From assembly GCF_022921075.1 (NCBI RefSeq), contig NZ_CP095050.1:4464001-4528000 (forward strand): a DNA stretch of 64,000 nt. The letters run 5' to 3'. Positions 8,093 to 16,050 of the stretch are shown one piece after another (within the stretch, counting starts at the first letter, position 1; each line of letters opens with the position of its first letter). Source of the DNA: Hymenobacter sp. 5317J-9. GTDB taxonomy: Bacteria; Bacteroidota; Bacteroidia; Cytophagales; Hymenobacteraceae. The notes beneath the pieces were generated by a model. The model saw nothing but the letters and a program-made list of their open reading frames with translations. It was not told the origin of the DNA and made no database searches. The position numbers and the translations under genes were made by a program.

Positions 8093-8800
8093 TTAGGCGG
8101 GCTTCTTCGCGTCAGGGTCGTCTTGGGGGCCGCCCCCGCCGAGGACGATGAGCTTGGTGTAGCCCTGGAAGCGCAGCCACACCTCGTGCTTGGTGGGCGA
8201 GTTCTGGTAGGCCTTGAGCTGCGTGCGCATTTCCTTGATGAGGTTGGCGTTGCGCCGCAGCAGGGCGATGAGGGTTTTGCGGTCGGTGGCGCCCGCTACC
8301 ACGGCCGTGCGCTGGCCGGCCTGCTTCTTCTCGAAGCGGGCCAGCTGCTTGGCGGTTTCGGCCAGGTCGTCGGCCGTGAACTCGCGCTTGGCCAGCTGGG
8401 CGGCCAGGGGCTGGGCTTCCTTCAGCAGCGCCGTTACCATGGTGGCGAAGGTGGCATCGCCGGCCGCCGCCAGGTCGGAGCGGGAGGTGCGCACGCGGCC
8501 GGCCAGGTCCTCGTCGGTGTTGCTCTTGCTGGCGGCGTAGCCTTGCAGGGCGGCGGCCAAGCGGGGCGCCAGGGCCCGGAGCTGGGCTTTGGCGCTGGCC
8601 TTTTGCTGGGTGGCGGTGGCGCTGTCGTCGCCCATCACGGCGTCTTCCAGCAGGCGGGCTTTGGCCAGGTTGGCGGCGTGCTCGTCCCGCAGGGGAGCCA
8701 TGTCGTCTTCCAGGGGTTGGTAGAGGGCCTGGTCGGCTTGCAGGCCGGCGGCGGTGGCGGTGTCGCGCCGCAGCTGGGCGTCGAGCTTGTTGTTGTCCAT
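8093..8800 (-). CDS. Hypothetical helical protein; source of the duplicated 3' fragments
   Basis: A 235-residue protein taken from the ATG at 8800 (MDNNKLDAQL); an upstream Met at 8842 is possible but lies in less coding-like sequence. It is Ala/Leu/Gln-rich and probably a long coiled coil (residues 1-195), followed by a distinct C-terminal piece with HEVWLRFQGY, a Gly-rich run LIVLGGGG and the tail DDPDAKKPA. I do not recognise the family. Its 3' end plus terminator is duplicated at 5664-5820 and 6588-6681, and an internally deleted version lies at 11417-11690, so this is the intact member of a small local repeat family. A TACGTTTG box (8831-8838 on the minus strand) could be its -7 element. 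Confidence 0.75.
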   Translation of the reverse strand: MDNNKLDAQLRRDTATAAGLQADQALYQPLEDDMAPLRDEHAANLAKARLLEDAVMGDDSATATQQKASAKAQLRALAPRLAAALQGYAASKSNTDEDLAGRVRTSRSDLAAAGDATFATMVTALLKEAQPLAAQLAKREFTADDLAETAKQLARFEKKQAGQRTAVVAGATDRKTLIALLRRNANLIKEMRTQLKAYQNSPTKHEVWLRFQGYTKLIVLGGGGPQDDPDAKKPA

Positions 8801-8898
8801 ATCGCTGAGCGTTAGGGGTAGAAGTATTTCCAAACGTAGCAAATATTTCGGTATTGCCGGGCCTTTATTTTGGCGGTTGGAAGTGTTGCAGCAAGCTT

Positions 8899-9092
8899 GT
8901 CATGCAGAGCGCAGCGAAGCATCTCGCGTGGGGTAGCAATGCACTTGTCATGCAGAGCGTAGCGAAGCATCTCGCGTGGGGTAGCAGTTCAATCGTTGTA
9001 ACATCAGTAATTACTTCGGCACGCGAGATGCTTCGCTGCGCTCTGCATGACAGGCTGGTAGCGGCATGACGGGCTGTGCTCTGCCTGACGGG
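8899..9092. repeat. Cluster of dispersed hairpin repeat units
   Basis: Two direct copies (8899-8938, 8947-8986) of GTCATGCAGAGCGCAGCGAA followed by GCATCTCGCGTGGGGTAGCA, then an inverted copy at 9020-9051 and a decayed one at 9061-9092. Direct and inverted copies could fold into a large hairpin. The family recurs throughout the window. Confidence 0.85.
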
Positions 9093-9103
9093 CCAGTGGC
9101 TGT

Positions 9104-9409
9104 TTATAAATCAATTGCAGGGCCGGTCCAGGAATCCAAATCAATGGCTTCCCATTTGGGATTGAAGCCGATGATGAGCTTTTCTTTCTTGGCGCGGCTC
9201 CATCCTTTCAACTCTTTTTCGCGCGCAATTGCCTGGGTTGGGTCGGAGAGGAATTCAAAATAGACCAGCAGGTTTGCTTGGTAGCGACCCGTGAATTTTC
9301 CGTGGTTGCCAAGGTTATTGCTGTGTTCGTCAAGGCGGCGGGTTAGGTTATTCGTCACGCCGATATAAAGCACGGTCCGGCTGGGATTGGTAAGAAGGTA
9401 GATGTACAT
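9104..9409 (-). CDS. GIY-YIG domain nuclease (COG2827/UPF0213-like)
   Basis: A 101-residue single-domain protein. I chose the start at 9409 (MYIYLLTNP) because that is the family's usual beginning; the longer frame to 9481 translates part of a hairpin repeat (EMLRCALHD). The GIY-YIG pattern is seen as MYIYLL and VLYIGVTNNL, followed by RRLDEH, then REKELKGWSRAKKEKLI with the conserved helix and the Glu/Lys residues. The family has a nuclease fold but mostly unknown cellular roles. Both flanks consist of members of the dispersed hairpin family (8899-9092 and 9431-9528). Confidence 0.85.
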   Translation of the reverse strand: MYIYLLTNPSRTVLYIGVTNNLTRRLDEHSNNLGNHGKFTGRYQANLLVYFEFLSDPTQAIAREKELKGWSRAKKEKLIIGFNPKWEAIDLDSWTGPAIDL

Positions 9410-9430
9410 AAGAGGGCATTTTGGAACCGT

Positions 9431-9528
9431 AAGAACGTCATGCAGAGCGCAGCGAAGCATCTCGTGTGTAGCAGTAATCATTTACTCAAGCACGCGAGAT
9501 GCTTCGCTGCGCTCTGCATGACGTTCTT
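9431..9528. repeat. Dispersed hairpin repeat with perfect 34-bp arms
   Basis: Arms 9431-9464 and 9495-9528 (AAGAACGTCATGCAGAGCGC, continuing to GCATCTCG) are perfect reverse complements around a 30-base spacer. It lies at the 5' side of the GIY-YIG gene. Confidence 0.9.
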
Positions 9529-9568
9529 GTTGCGCTTGTTGAGCTGGTAACGAGTGCTTAGCAGCCTC

Positions 9569-9752
9569 CAGATGCCCGCCAATGGCTTCAGGATGCCCGC
9601 CAACCGCTTCCGGACGCCCGCCAACCGCTTCCGGACGCCCGCCAATCGTTTCGGGACCACAAACCTTCGCTCCAGACGCCCGCCAACCGCTTCGGGACAA
9701 GAAACCTTCGTTCAGGACCACAAACCTTGAGTCCGGACCACAAACCTCGGCC
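9569..9752. repeat. Degenerate 21-bp tandem array
   Basis: About nine units of 20-21 bp, the best preserved being GACGCCCGCCAACCGCTTCC plus G; later units drift to GACCACAAACCTTCGCTCCA. The 21-bp period keeps one reading frame open (KRLAGVR repeats on the minus strand), but no gene start is convincing. It lies just beyond the 3' end of the gene at 9779-11151. A related array occurs at 63280-63520. Confidence 0.85.
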
Positions 9753-9778
9753 AAGTAGTTGCCGGTGGTTGCCGCCCC

Positions 9779-11151
9779 CTACCGGATGCGGGCGCAGTTG
9801 CAATACACCCGAATGGCCCGCGAGCTACCGCTGCTGTTGCTCACGCGCAGCAGCCACGTAGAGCTGGGCGCGTTGGGGTCCGGGGAGCTGAAGTTGACGG
9901 TGATGTCCTGCTGGGCGCTGTTGAAGTCGCGGTGGCCCCCGCCCCGGTGACGAGGGAAGTGCCGGCAGGGCAGGTGGCGGTAAACTGGCCGTAGCTGTTG
10001 CCGTTGAGCGTGTAATCCGTGTAGCTCAAGGTCAGGCCCAGGTCGAGGGTGCCGGCGAAGCGGGCGTCGCCGTTGGCGCTCAGCTGCAGGGCATCGGTGA
10101 GGGTGCCGGCGTTGGTGGTGCGCAGGGTGAGGCCGATGCTGGTGCCAGCCCCGGGGCTGGGCACGCGGGCCTGCACGAAGGCCGTGCCGCTGGTGCCGCT
10201 GTAGGGGGCTAAGTAGAGATGGCCGGGCAGAAACACGCTCTGGCCGCTGCCGTTGTTGGGGTCGTCCACGAGGTAGCTGTCGCCGCCCCCGTTCACGTCA
10301 AAACGGCCCCGCGGCGCGTCGGGGCCGATGCCCACGTTGCCGGTGTTGCTGATGCGCAGGCCCGCGCTGCCGCCGTTGCCCACCAGGAAGTAGGGGCCGA
10401 GGTCGAAGTTGGCATTGGCCTTGGGGTTTTGCCAGGTGCCGTAGCCCACGCCGTCGGACATGAGCACCTTGCCCGCGCCCTGGCTGCCGTCCACGATGCG
10501 GATGACCCCACCCGAGCCCACGTAGCCCGGGTGCTGGGCCAGCCCCACCCACCGCAAGGGCCCGCCGGGCTTGCCCGCCGAAAAGATGCCGCCCCAGCCG
10601 TCGGCGCGGTAGGCGTTGCCCCACACGGCGTAGTCGATGTCCTGCCCATAAGGCCCCCGGCCGAACCCGGAAAGCATGGTCCGGCTGAAGAGGCGGTTGG
10701 ATTTGCTGCGCGTCAGCAGGGCCGCACTGGGGTCTTGCACGTTGGCGCTGAGCTCCACCTGGGCCGTCGAGTCGCCCAGCGACAAGGTAGCCGCCCCGGT
10801 TAGGCGCTGGCTGTTCAGGTTGAGGGTTTGGGTGGCGGTGTGGTTGCCGAGGTTGTCGCCGCTGGTGCTGGCGTTGGGAATGCTGGTCCAGGCCCCGCCG
10901 AAGTAGTACCAGAAGCCCGGTTGGGTGCCGTCGGTCTGAAACACCATCAAGCCCACGGGCGGGTTGCTGATGGCGGTGCGCTGGGCCGCCGTCAGGCGCG
11001 GCACCAGCAGGCCCTTGTCCGTGGCCGAAATGTCGAGGGCCGCCTTCGGGTCGGGGGTGGTGGTGCCGATGCCCACCGATTGGGCCGAGGCGGCCAGCGG
11101 CAGGCTGAGGAGAGCGGGCAGCAGCCAGCTCCAGGCGTAGTTTTTCTTCAT
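9779..11151 (-). CDS. Exported cell-surface protein with a probable frameshift near the C-terminus
   Basis: Start at 11151 (MKKNYAWSWLLPALLSLP) gives a clear signal peptide ending ASAQ. Next comes the VGIGTTTPDPKAALDI motif typical of Bacteroidota surface and tail-fibre-like proteins, LVPRLTAAQRTAI, repeated NVGIGPDAPRGRFDVNG and a beta-rich body. As written the frame runs to a stop at 9841 with a low-complexity Ser/Thr/Pro/Arg tail. Adding one base in the C5 run at 9936-9940 restores a sensible ending (GHRDFNSAQQDITVNFSSPD, then STWLLRVSNSSG and RVYCNCARIR) with a stop at 9779-9781. I therefore annotate the restored extent. The function is unknown; a surface or adhesive role is inference. 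A TATTTTTG box (11209-11216, minus) may be its -7 element. Confidence 0.75.
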
Positions 11152-11208
11152 AGCGGTAAAAGCGTGGATAATGGACACAAGAACTGAAGCAGGACTTCAA
11201 TGGCCAAC

Positions 11209-11216
11209 CAAAAATA
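11209..11216 (-). promoter_or_regulatory. Candidate -7 element (TATTTTTG)
   Basis: It matches TAnnTTTG on the minus strand about 58 bases before the start at 11151. No clear -33 TTG at the expected distance. Confidence 0.35.
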
Positions 11217-11416
11217 CAAGCTAATCCCATTTTTGCCCTAGCGTGGTATGTAAACGACCGCAGCCGGTAAGTCGGCCCGGCCCACACGGAGTGCGGCTTC
11301 GCTGGCAGCGGGCCCGGGAGCCCTTTTCACGGCCGCAAAGCGGCAGGACACGGGCCCGCAGCCGGTCCCGGCGCACGGCCGCTGCCGGAGCGGCCCGCGG
11401 CACTGCTCATGCGGCA

Positions 11417-11451
11417 CGCAAAGCCCCGCCAGCTGCCGGCGGGGCTTTGCG
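11417..11451. terminator. Hairpin terminator of the repeat family (copy D)
   Basis: A 14-bp stem CGCAAAGCCCCGCC/GGCGGGGCTTTGCG around AGCTGCC. It is divergent from the 4031/5664/8047 hairpins but occupies the same place relative to the coding remnant that follows. Confidence 0.6.
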
Positions 11452-11690
11452 TTTCTCCGGCGGCTTAGGCGGCCGGCGGGTGGGGTGGCTTTTGGGGCCG
11501 CCCCGCACGATGAGCCGGGGGTAGCCCGGGAAGCGCAGCCGCCCCGCGGCTTGGGGGCGAGTTCTCGCAGGCCCGGAGCTGGGTGCGCATCGGCTTGAGG
11601 AGGCTGTTGTTGCAACGCAGTTGGGCATTGAGCTTGCTGTTGCGCCGAATCTCCGCCCATCTCGGCGGTGGTGGGCAGAATAACGCCGAC
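11452..11690 (-). pseudogene. Internally deleted relative of the 8093-8800 gene (copy D)
   Basis: On the minus strand the remnant reads SKLNAQLRCNNSLLKPMRTQ followed by LRACENSP. This joins the N-terminus of the 8093 protein (NKLDAQLRR) directly to its C-terminal region (NLIKEMRTQLKAYQNSP), removing about 170 residues. The Gly-rich tail is also recognisable at DNA level but with frame damage. It is an old copy compared with copies A and B. With the hairpin it fills most of the gap between 11152 and the kinase start at 11727; 11230-11410 holds nothing I recognise. Confidence 0.75.
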
Positions 11691-11726
11691 CTTCGTATTC
11701 TATCTGCCGAACCCACCACCGCTGTG

Positions 11727-13733
11727 ATGCCCCTGGCCGCCGCCCTGCCCGACCTGTTGCCCGTTTTCAACGCCACGCCCGGCGCCACGCTGCTGCTGGC
11801 GCCCGACTGGACGATAGTGGGTGCCAGCGACGACTACCTGGCCGCCACCCTCGCCGAGCGCGACGCCATTGTGGGCAGGTTCATCTTCGACGCCTTCCCC
11901 GACAACCCGCTCACGCCCGAGGCCAACGCCGTGGCCAACGTGCGTGCTTCCCTCACCCAGGTGATGGCCACCCGCCGGCCCCACGACATGGCCCCGCAGC
12001 ACTACGACGTGCCCGACCGCGCCCGGCCGGGCCACTTTGTGGAGCGCCACTGGCTGCCGCGCCACACGCCCGTGCTCGACGCGGCCGGGCAGGTGCAGTA
12101 CCTCATTCAATCGGTGCAGGACATCACCGCCAGCCGCGTGGCCGCCCGGCTGCTGCACGAAAGCCAGGCCAGCGAGCAGGCCGCCCGCGCCGAAGCCGCG
12201 CAGAGCCGCCACGAGCTCCAGCACTTTCTGGAGCTGGCCCCGGTGGCCGTGGCCCTCTACCGCGGCCCGCAGTTCCACATCGAGCTGGCCAACGCCGCCA
12301 CGCTGGCCATCTGGGGCCGCACCCTCGATGCCGTGCTGCACCGGCCCGTATTTGAGGCCCTGCCCGAGGCCGCGACGCCCGACGTGCAGGCCCTGTTCGA
12401 GCGCGTGTTCACCACCGGCCTCACGCACACCTTCAGCGAGCAGCCCAGCACCATCTACCGCCACGGCCGGGAGGAAGTGGTGTACTGGAACATGGTGTTT
12501 GAGCCCCAGCGCGGGCCCGACGGCCGGGTGAGCGGCATTTTCACGGTGGGCACCGAAGTGACCGAGCAGGTGCGGGCCCGCCAGCAAATGGAGCAGCTCA
12601 ACCAGGTGCTCGAAACCCGCGTGCAGGCCCGCACGGCCGAATTGCAGGAAAGCGAAGCCCGCTTCCGCACCATGGCCGACGCCGCCCCCAACATGGTGTG
12701 GGCCGTGCACCCCGATTCGAGCATTCGCTACGTCAACCGCGCGTTTCTCGACTTCGTGGGCCTCGACACCGAGCAGCAGTACGCCGCCACCGGCTGGGGC
12801 CCCTACCTGCACCCCGACGAGCTGGCCCTCACGCAGGACACCCTCACCCGGGCCATTGCCCGGCGCCAGCCCTACGTGCTGGAGCACCGCATGCGCCGCC
12901 ACGACGGGCAGTTCCGCTGGCTGCTGGCCCAGGGCGCGCCCAGCTACCTGGCCGGCGGCGCGCTGTACGGCTACGTGGGCTCGGCCATCGACATCACCGA
13001 CCTCAAGCAGGCCAACGAGCAGCTGCGCCGCACCAACGCCGACCTCGACAACTTCATCTACACCGCCTCGCACGACCTCAAGGCCCCCATCTCCAACATC
13101 GAGGGCCTGCTGGATGTGTTGCGCCAGGAGCTGCCCCCGGCCGTGGCCGCCGAGCCCGAAAGCATTGCCCCCACCCTTGCCCGCATGCTTGATTCGGTGG
13201 AGCGCTTCAAGCGCACCCTCAACCACCTCACCGCCGTGTCCGAGCTCCAGCAGGCGCACGAGCCGGCCCTGAGCGCCGTCGACCTGGCCGCCGTGGTGCG
13301 CGACGTGCGCCTCGACCTGGTCCCGCTGCTGCACGACACCCAGGCCCAGCTCCACGTGCAGCTCGACGGCCTGCCAGCGGTAGCGTTTTCGGAAAAGAAC
13401 CTGCGCTCGGTGGTCTACAACCTGCTCAGCAACGCCCTCAAATACCACCACCCCGACCGACGGCCCCACGTGGACGTGCGCGGCCACCGGCGCCCCGGCT
13501 TCACAGTGCTTGAAGTGCACGACAACGGCTTGGGCCTGGCCACGCACCAGCTGCCCCGGCTGTTCACCATGTTTCAGCGCTTCCACGACCACGTGGAGGG
13601 CTCGGGCGTGGGCCTCTACATGGTGAAGCGCATGGTGGAAAACGCCGGCGGCCGCATCGAGGTGCATTCCCAGCTCGGCGCTGGCACCACCTTCTTCGTG
13701 TGCCTGCCCCACGCCGACGACAGCCGGGCCTAA
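11727..13733 (+). CDS. Multi-PAS sensor histidine kinase
   Basis: A 668-residue protein from the ATG at 11727; the longer frame upstream overlaps the copy D remnant and is unlikely. Three PAS-like domains are visible (roughly 15-130, 165-290, 315-430; e.g. VAVALYRGPQFHIELANAA and ESEARFRTMADAAPNMVW) with no membrane segment, so it is probably cytoplasmic. HisKA has the phosphoacceptor His449 in YTASHDLKAPISNIEG. The HATPase domain has an N box (LLSNALKYHH), DNGLGL and GSGVGLYMVKRMVENAGG. No response regulator is adjacent. It resembles the kinase at 19828-22392 in the last 230 residues. The signal is unknown. Confidence 0.9.
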   Translation: MPLAAALPDLLPVFNATPGATLLLAPDWTIVGASDDYLAATLAERDAIVGRFIFDAFPDNPLTPEANAVANVRASLTQVMATRRPHDMAPQHYDVPDRARPGHFVERHWLPRHTPVLDAAGQVQYLIQSVQDITASRVAARLLHESQASEQAARAEAAQSRHELQHFLELAPVAVALYRGPQFHIELANAATLAIWGRTLDAVLHRPVFEALPEAATPDVQALFERVFTTGLTHTFSEQPSTIYRHGREEVVYWNMVFEPQRGPDGRVSGIFTVGTEVTEQVRARQQMEQLNQVLETRVQARTAELQESEARFRTMADAAPNMVWAVHPDSSIRYVNRAFLDFVGLDTEQQYAATGWGPYLHPDELALTQDTLTRAIARRQPYVLEHRMRRHDGQFRWLLAQGAPSYLAGGALYGYVGSAIDITDLKQANEQLRRTNADLDNFIYTASHDLKAPISNIEGLLDVLRQELPPAVAAEPESIAPTLARMLDSVERFKRTLNHLTAVSELQQAHEPALSAVDLAAVVRDVRLDLVPLLHDTQAQLHVQLDGLPAVAFSEKNLRSVVYNLLSNALKYHHPDRRPHVDVRGHRRPGFTVLEVHDNGLGLATHQLPRLFTMFQRFHDHVEGSGVGLYMVKRMVENAGGRIEVHSQLGAGTTFFVCLPHADDSRA

Positions 13734-13760
13734 GAGCGTATTCAGGAATTTAACAGAACG

Positions 13761-13796
13761 TCCTGCTGAGCTTGTCGAAGCATTGCTGCCGCGAAG
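13761..13796 (+). repeat. Single-armed copy of the dispersed hairpin repeat
   Basis: CGTCCTGCTGAGCTTGTCGA followed by AGCATTGCTGCCGCG matches one arm of the family found at 46350 and 50650. No inverted partner is seen within 150 bases. Confidence 0.6.
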
Positions 13797-13898
13797 AGTA
13801 TATGCCAAGCCCAATTAGCGGGCTTTGTCAGGTAACTACAGAACAGTGGGGCCGGGCCGGGCGTGCTTCTTTGCGCCGTTCAACCCATTTCCCGCCCC

Positions 13899-15224
13899 AT
13901 GAAATTTCTCCTTGCGCCGCTGGCGGCCTGCCTGGCAGCTTTTTCGCTCCACGCGCCCGCCCCTACGAAGGCGCCCGTCGCTCCCAAAGACTACGTCATC
14001 ACCCAGTACGGGGCCAGCACCGACAGCACCAAGCTCAATACCCAGGCCATTCAGCAGGTCATCGACAAGGCCAGCGCAGCCGGCGGGGGCACGGTGGTCA
14101 TCCCAAAGGGCGTGTTCCTGAGCGGGGCATTGTTTTTTAAGCCCAACACCCACCTGCGCCTGCAGGCCGGCGCCAAACTCAAGGGCTCCGATAACATTGC
14201 CGACTATCCGCTGGTGCCCTCGCGCATGGAGGGCCAGAGCCAGCCGTATTACGCGGCGCTTGTCAACGCCAAGCAGGTGAATGGCTTCAGCATCAACGGC
14301 CCCGGCACCATCGACGGCAACGGGCTGAAGTTCTGGAAGCGGTTCTGGTTTTACCGCGACTCGATGCAGAAGCTGGGCAAGTACGCCACCAACCTGGAGG
14401 TGCACCGCCCGCGCCTGGTGTTCATCTGGGGGTCGAACAACGTGACGATTAAGAACGTGAAGCTGCATAACTCGGGCTTCTGGACCACCCACCTCTACCA
14501 GTCCAACAACGTGCTCATCGACGGCTGCGACATCCGCTCGCCCTTCCGGCCCGTGAAGGCGCCCAGCACCGACGCCATCGACATCGACGTGTGCCGCAAG
14601 GTGACCGTGCGCAACTGCTACATCTCCGTCAACGACGACGGCATCGCCATCAAGGGCGGCAAGGGCCCCACGGCCCAGAAGCTGCCCGAAAACGGCCCCA
14701 TCGAAGACGTGCTGATTGAGAACTGCACCTTCGGCGAAGTGCACGCGGCCCTCACCTGCGGCAGCGAGTGCCTCCACGCCAACCGCATCACCATGCGCAA
14801 CTGCAAGATGGACAACGAGCGCCCCGTGCTGCTCTTCAAAATGCGCCCCGACACCTACCAGCTCTACGAAAACATCACCGTCGACGGCATCACGGGCAAG
14901 TGCGGCACCATCGTGACGCTCTCGCCCTGGACGCAGTTTTTCAACATGGCCGGCAGCACCGAAAAACCCTTCGGCACCATTCGCAACATCACCGTTTCGA
15001 ACGTGAAAGTGAAGTGCAAGCAGTTTGCGGTACTGACTGGCAACCCCACCGACAAGGTGAGCAACATCACCTTCAAAAACGTGACGGCCACCGCCGACCA
15101 GGCCACCTTCCCCAACAAATACGCCGACGTGAAATTCGACAACGTGACCCTCAACGGCGAGCCCCTGAAAACCGGTGCCGCCAGCCAGTCGGCCCCGGCC
15201 ACCACGCCGCTGAAGCCGGACTAG
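13899..15224 (+). CDS. Glycoside hydrolase family 28 protein (polygalacturonase-like)
   Basis: Start at 13899 (MKFLLAPLAACLAAFSLHAP) gives a signal peptide; 441 residues in all. The N-terminal DYVITQYGASTDSTKLNTQA and the right-handed beta-helix core (INGPGTIDGNG, NVTIKNVKLHNS) are typical of GH28. Candidate catalytic acids are Asp225 in STDAIDID and Asp246/Asp247 in NDDGIAIKGG. The usual GHG motif is replaced by CGSEC and the RIK motif by FKMRPD, as in divergent bacterial members, so the substrate may not be plain polygalacturonan. It is periplasmic or outer-membrane exported and acts on pectin-like polysaccharide by inference. It ends at a strong terminator and has no polysaccharide-locus neighbours. 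Confidence 0.88.
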   Translation: MKFLLAPLAACLAAFSLHAPAPTKAPVAPKDYVITQYGASTDSTKLNTQAIQQVIDKASAAGGGTVVIPKGVFLSGALFFKPNTHLRLQAGAKLKGSDNIADYPLVPSRMEGQSQPYYAALVNAKQVNGFSINGPGTIDGNGLKFWKRFWFYRDSMQKLGKYATNLEVHRPRLVFIWGSNNVTIKNVKLHNSGFWTTHLYQSNNVLIDGCDIRSPFRPVKAPSTDAIDIDVCRKVTVRNCYISVNDDGIAIKGGKGPTAQKLPENGPIEDVLIENCTFGEVHAALTCGSECLHANRITMRNCKMDNERPVLLFKMRPDTYQLYENITVDGITGKCGTIVTLSPWTQFFNMAGSTEKPFGTIRNITVSNVKVKCKQFAVLTGNPTDKVSNITFKNVTATADQATFPNKYADVKFDNVTLNGEPLKTGAASQSAPATTPLKPD

Positions 15225-15243
15225 CGCACCCAAAGAAGCGAAA

Positions 15244-15280
15244 CAAAAAGGCCCCGTCAGTAGCTGACGGGGCCTTTTTG
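15244..15280 (+). terminator. Rho-independent terminator after the GH28 gene
   Basis: A 17-bp stem (CAAAAAGGCCCCGTCAG) with TAG loop; the T run on the plus strand fits the upstream gene. Confidence 0.85.
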
Positions 15281-15416
15281 TTGTGCCGCCGGCGGCGTAG
15301 CGGCCGGCGGGCGTGGCCTGCGGCAGAACAGCTGTTAAAAAAAGCCCGACCTTGCTGTAAGGCGAAACGTCCGGTGGCGTCTGGCTCCACGGCACCTCAT
15401 CATTCCAGCCCCGCCT

Positions 15417-16022
15417 ATGTCCCTGCTTACTCGTTTCACGGCCGCTTTGGCCCTGCTGGCTTCGCCGGCACTGGCTCAGTCGTCGCCCACCCCGGCGCTC
15501 ACGGCCTCGGCCCTGGCGGTGGGCAGCGTGGCGCCCGCTTTCAAGGGCCAGGACGCTGCCGGCCGGCCCGTGGAGCTGCGCCAGCTGCTGAAGAAAGGCC
15601 CCGTGGTGCTGTATTTCTACCGCGGGCAGTGGTGCCCCTACTGCAACAAGGAGCTGAGCCAGCTGCAGGACTCGCTGCAGGTGCTCACGGCCAAAGGCGC
15701 TCAGGTAGTGGTGGTAACGCCCGAAACCCCGGCCAACATCGGCCAGACGGTGGCCAAAACCAAGGCGTCGTTCCCCATCGTACATGACCGGGACCTCACC
15801 ATCATGAAGGCGTACAAAACCGCCTTTGTGGTCGACGACGCCACGGCCACCAAGTACCTCGGCTACGGCATCGACCTGAAGAAAGCCAACGGCCTCGACC
15901 AGAACATCCTGCCCGTGCCCGCTACCTACGTCATCGGCCGGGACGGCACCATCCGGTTTGCCTACTTCAACCCCGACTACCGCCAGCGCGTCAGCGTGCG
16001 GCAGGTGGCCCGGGCCCTGTAA
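15417..16022 (+). CDS. Exported peroxiredoxin/thioredoxin-fold protein (AhpC/TSA type)
   Basis: A 201-residue protein with a signal peptide (LLTRFTAALALLASPALAQ). The fold starts at VGSVAPAFKGQDAAGRPVEL, and the redox motif is WCPYC with Cys73 and Cys76. The downstream VVVTPETPANIGQTVAKT, FPIVHD and PATYVIGRDGTI are typical of AhpC/TSA-like proteins. It probably reduces peroxides or disulfides in the periplasm. The CxxC form is more like bacterioferritin-comigratory or TlpA-type proteins than 2-Cys peroxiredoxins. It may be co-transcribed with the lipoprotein 28 bases downstream. Confidence 0.88.
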   Translation: MSLLTRFTAALALLASPALAQSSPTPALTASALAVGSVAPAFKGQDAAGRPVELRQLLKKGPVVLYFYRGQWCPYCNKELSQLQDSLQVLTAKGAQVVVVTPETPANIGQTVAKTKASFPIVHDRDLTIMKAYKTAFVVDDATATKYLGYGIDLKKANGLDQNILPVPATYVIGRDGTIRFAYFNPDYRQRVSVRQVARAL

Positions 16023-16050
16023 CACCCTCTTTCACCTGCCCGCTTCCGTC

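Noticed and set aside
9410..9481. N-terminal extension of the GIY-YIG gene
   Set aside because: The extra residues (EMLRCALHD) are a translation of the hairpin repeat; the family normally starts at MYIYLL.
9569..9752. Tandem array considered as CRISPR
   Set aside because: Units are contiguous 21-bp repeats with no unique spacers, and no cas genes are present. The same holds for 63280-63520.
11700..13814. Antisense frame of 704 codons opposite the first histidine kinase
   Set aside because: Low-complexity GAEVGH-like sequence and complete overlap with a well-defined kinase.
13836..16025. Antisense frame of 729 codons across GH28 and the thioredoxin-fold gene
   Set aside because: It crosses two genes and two intergenic regions including a terminator; no domain.
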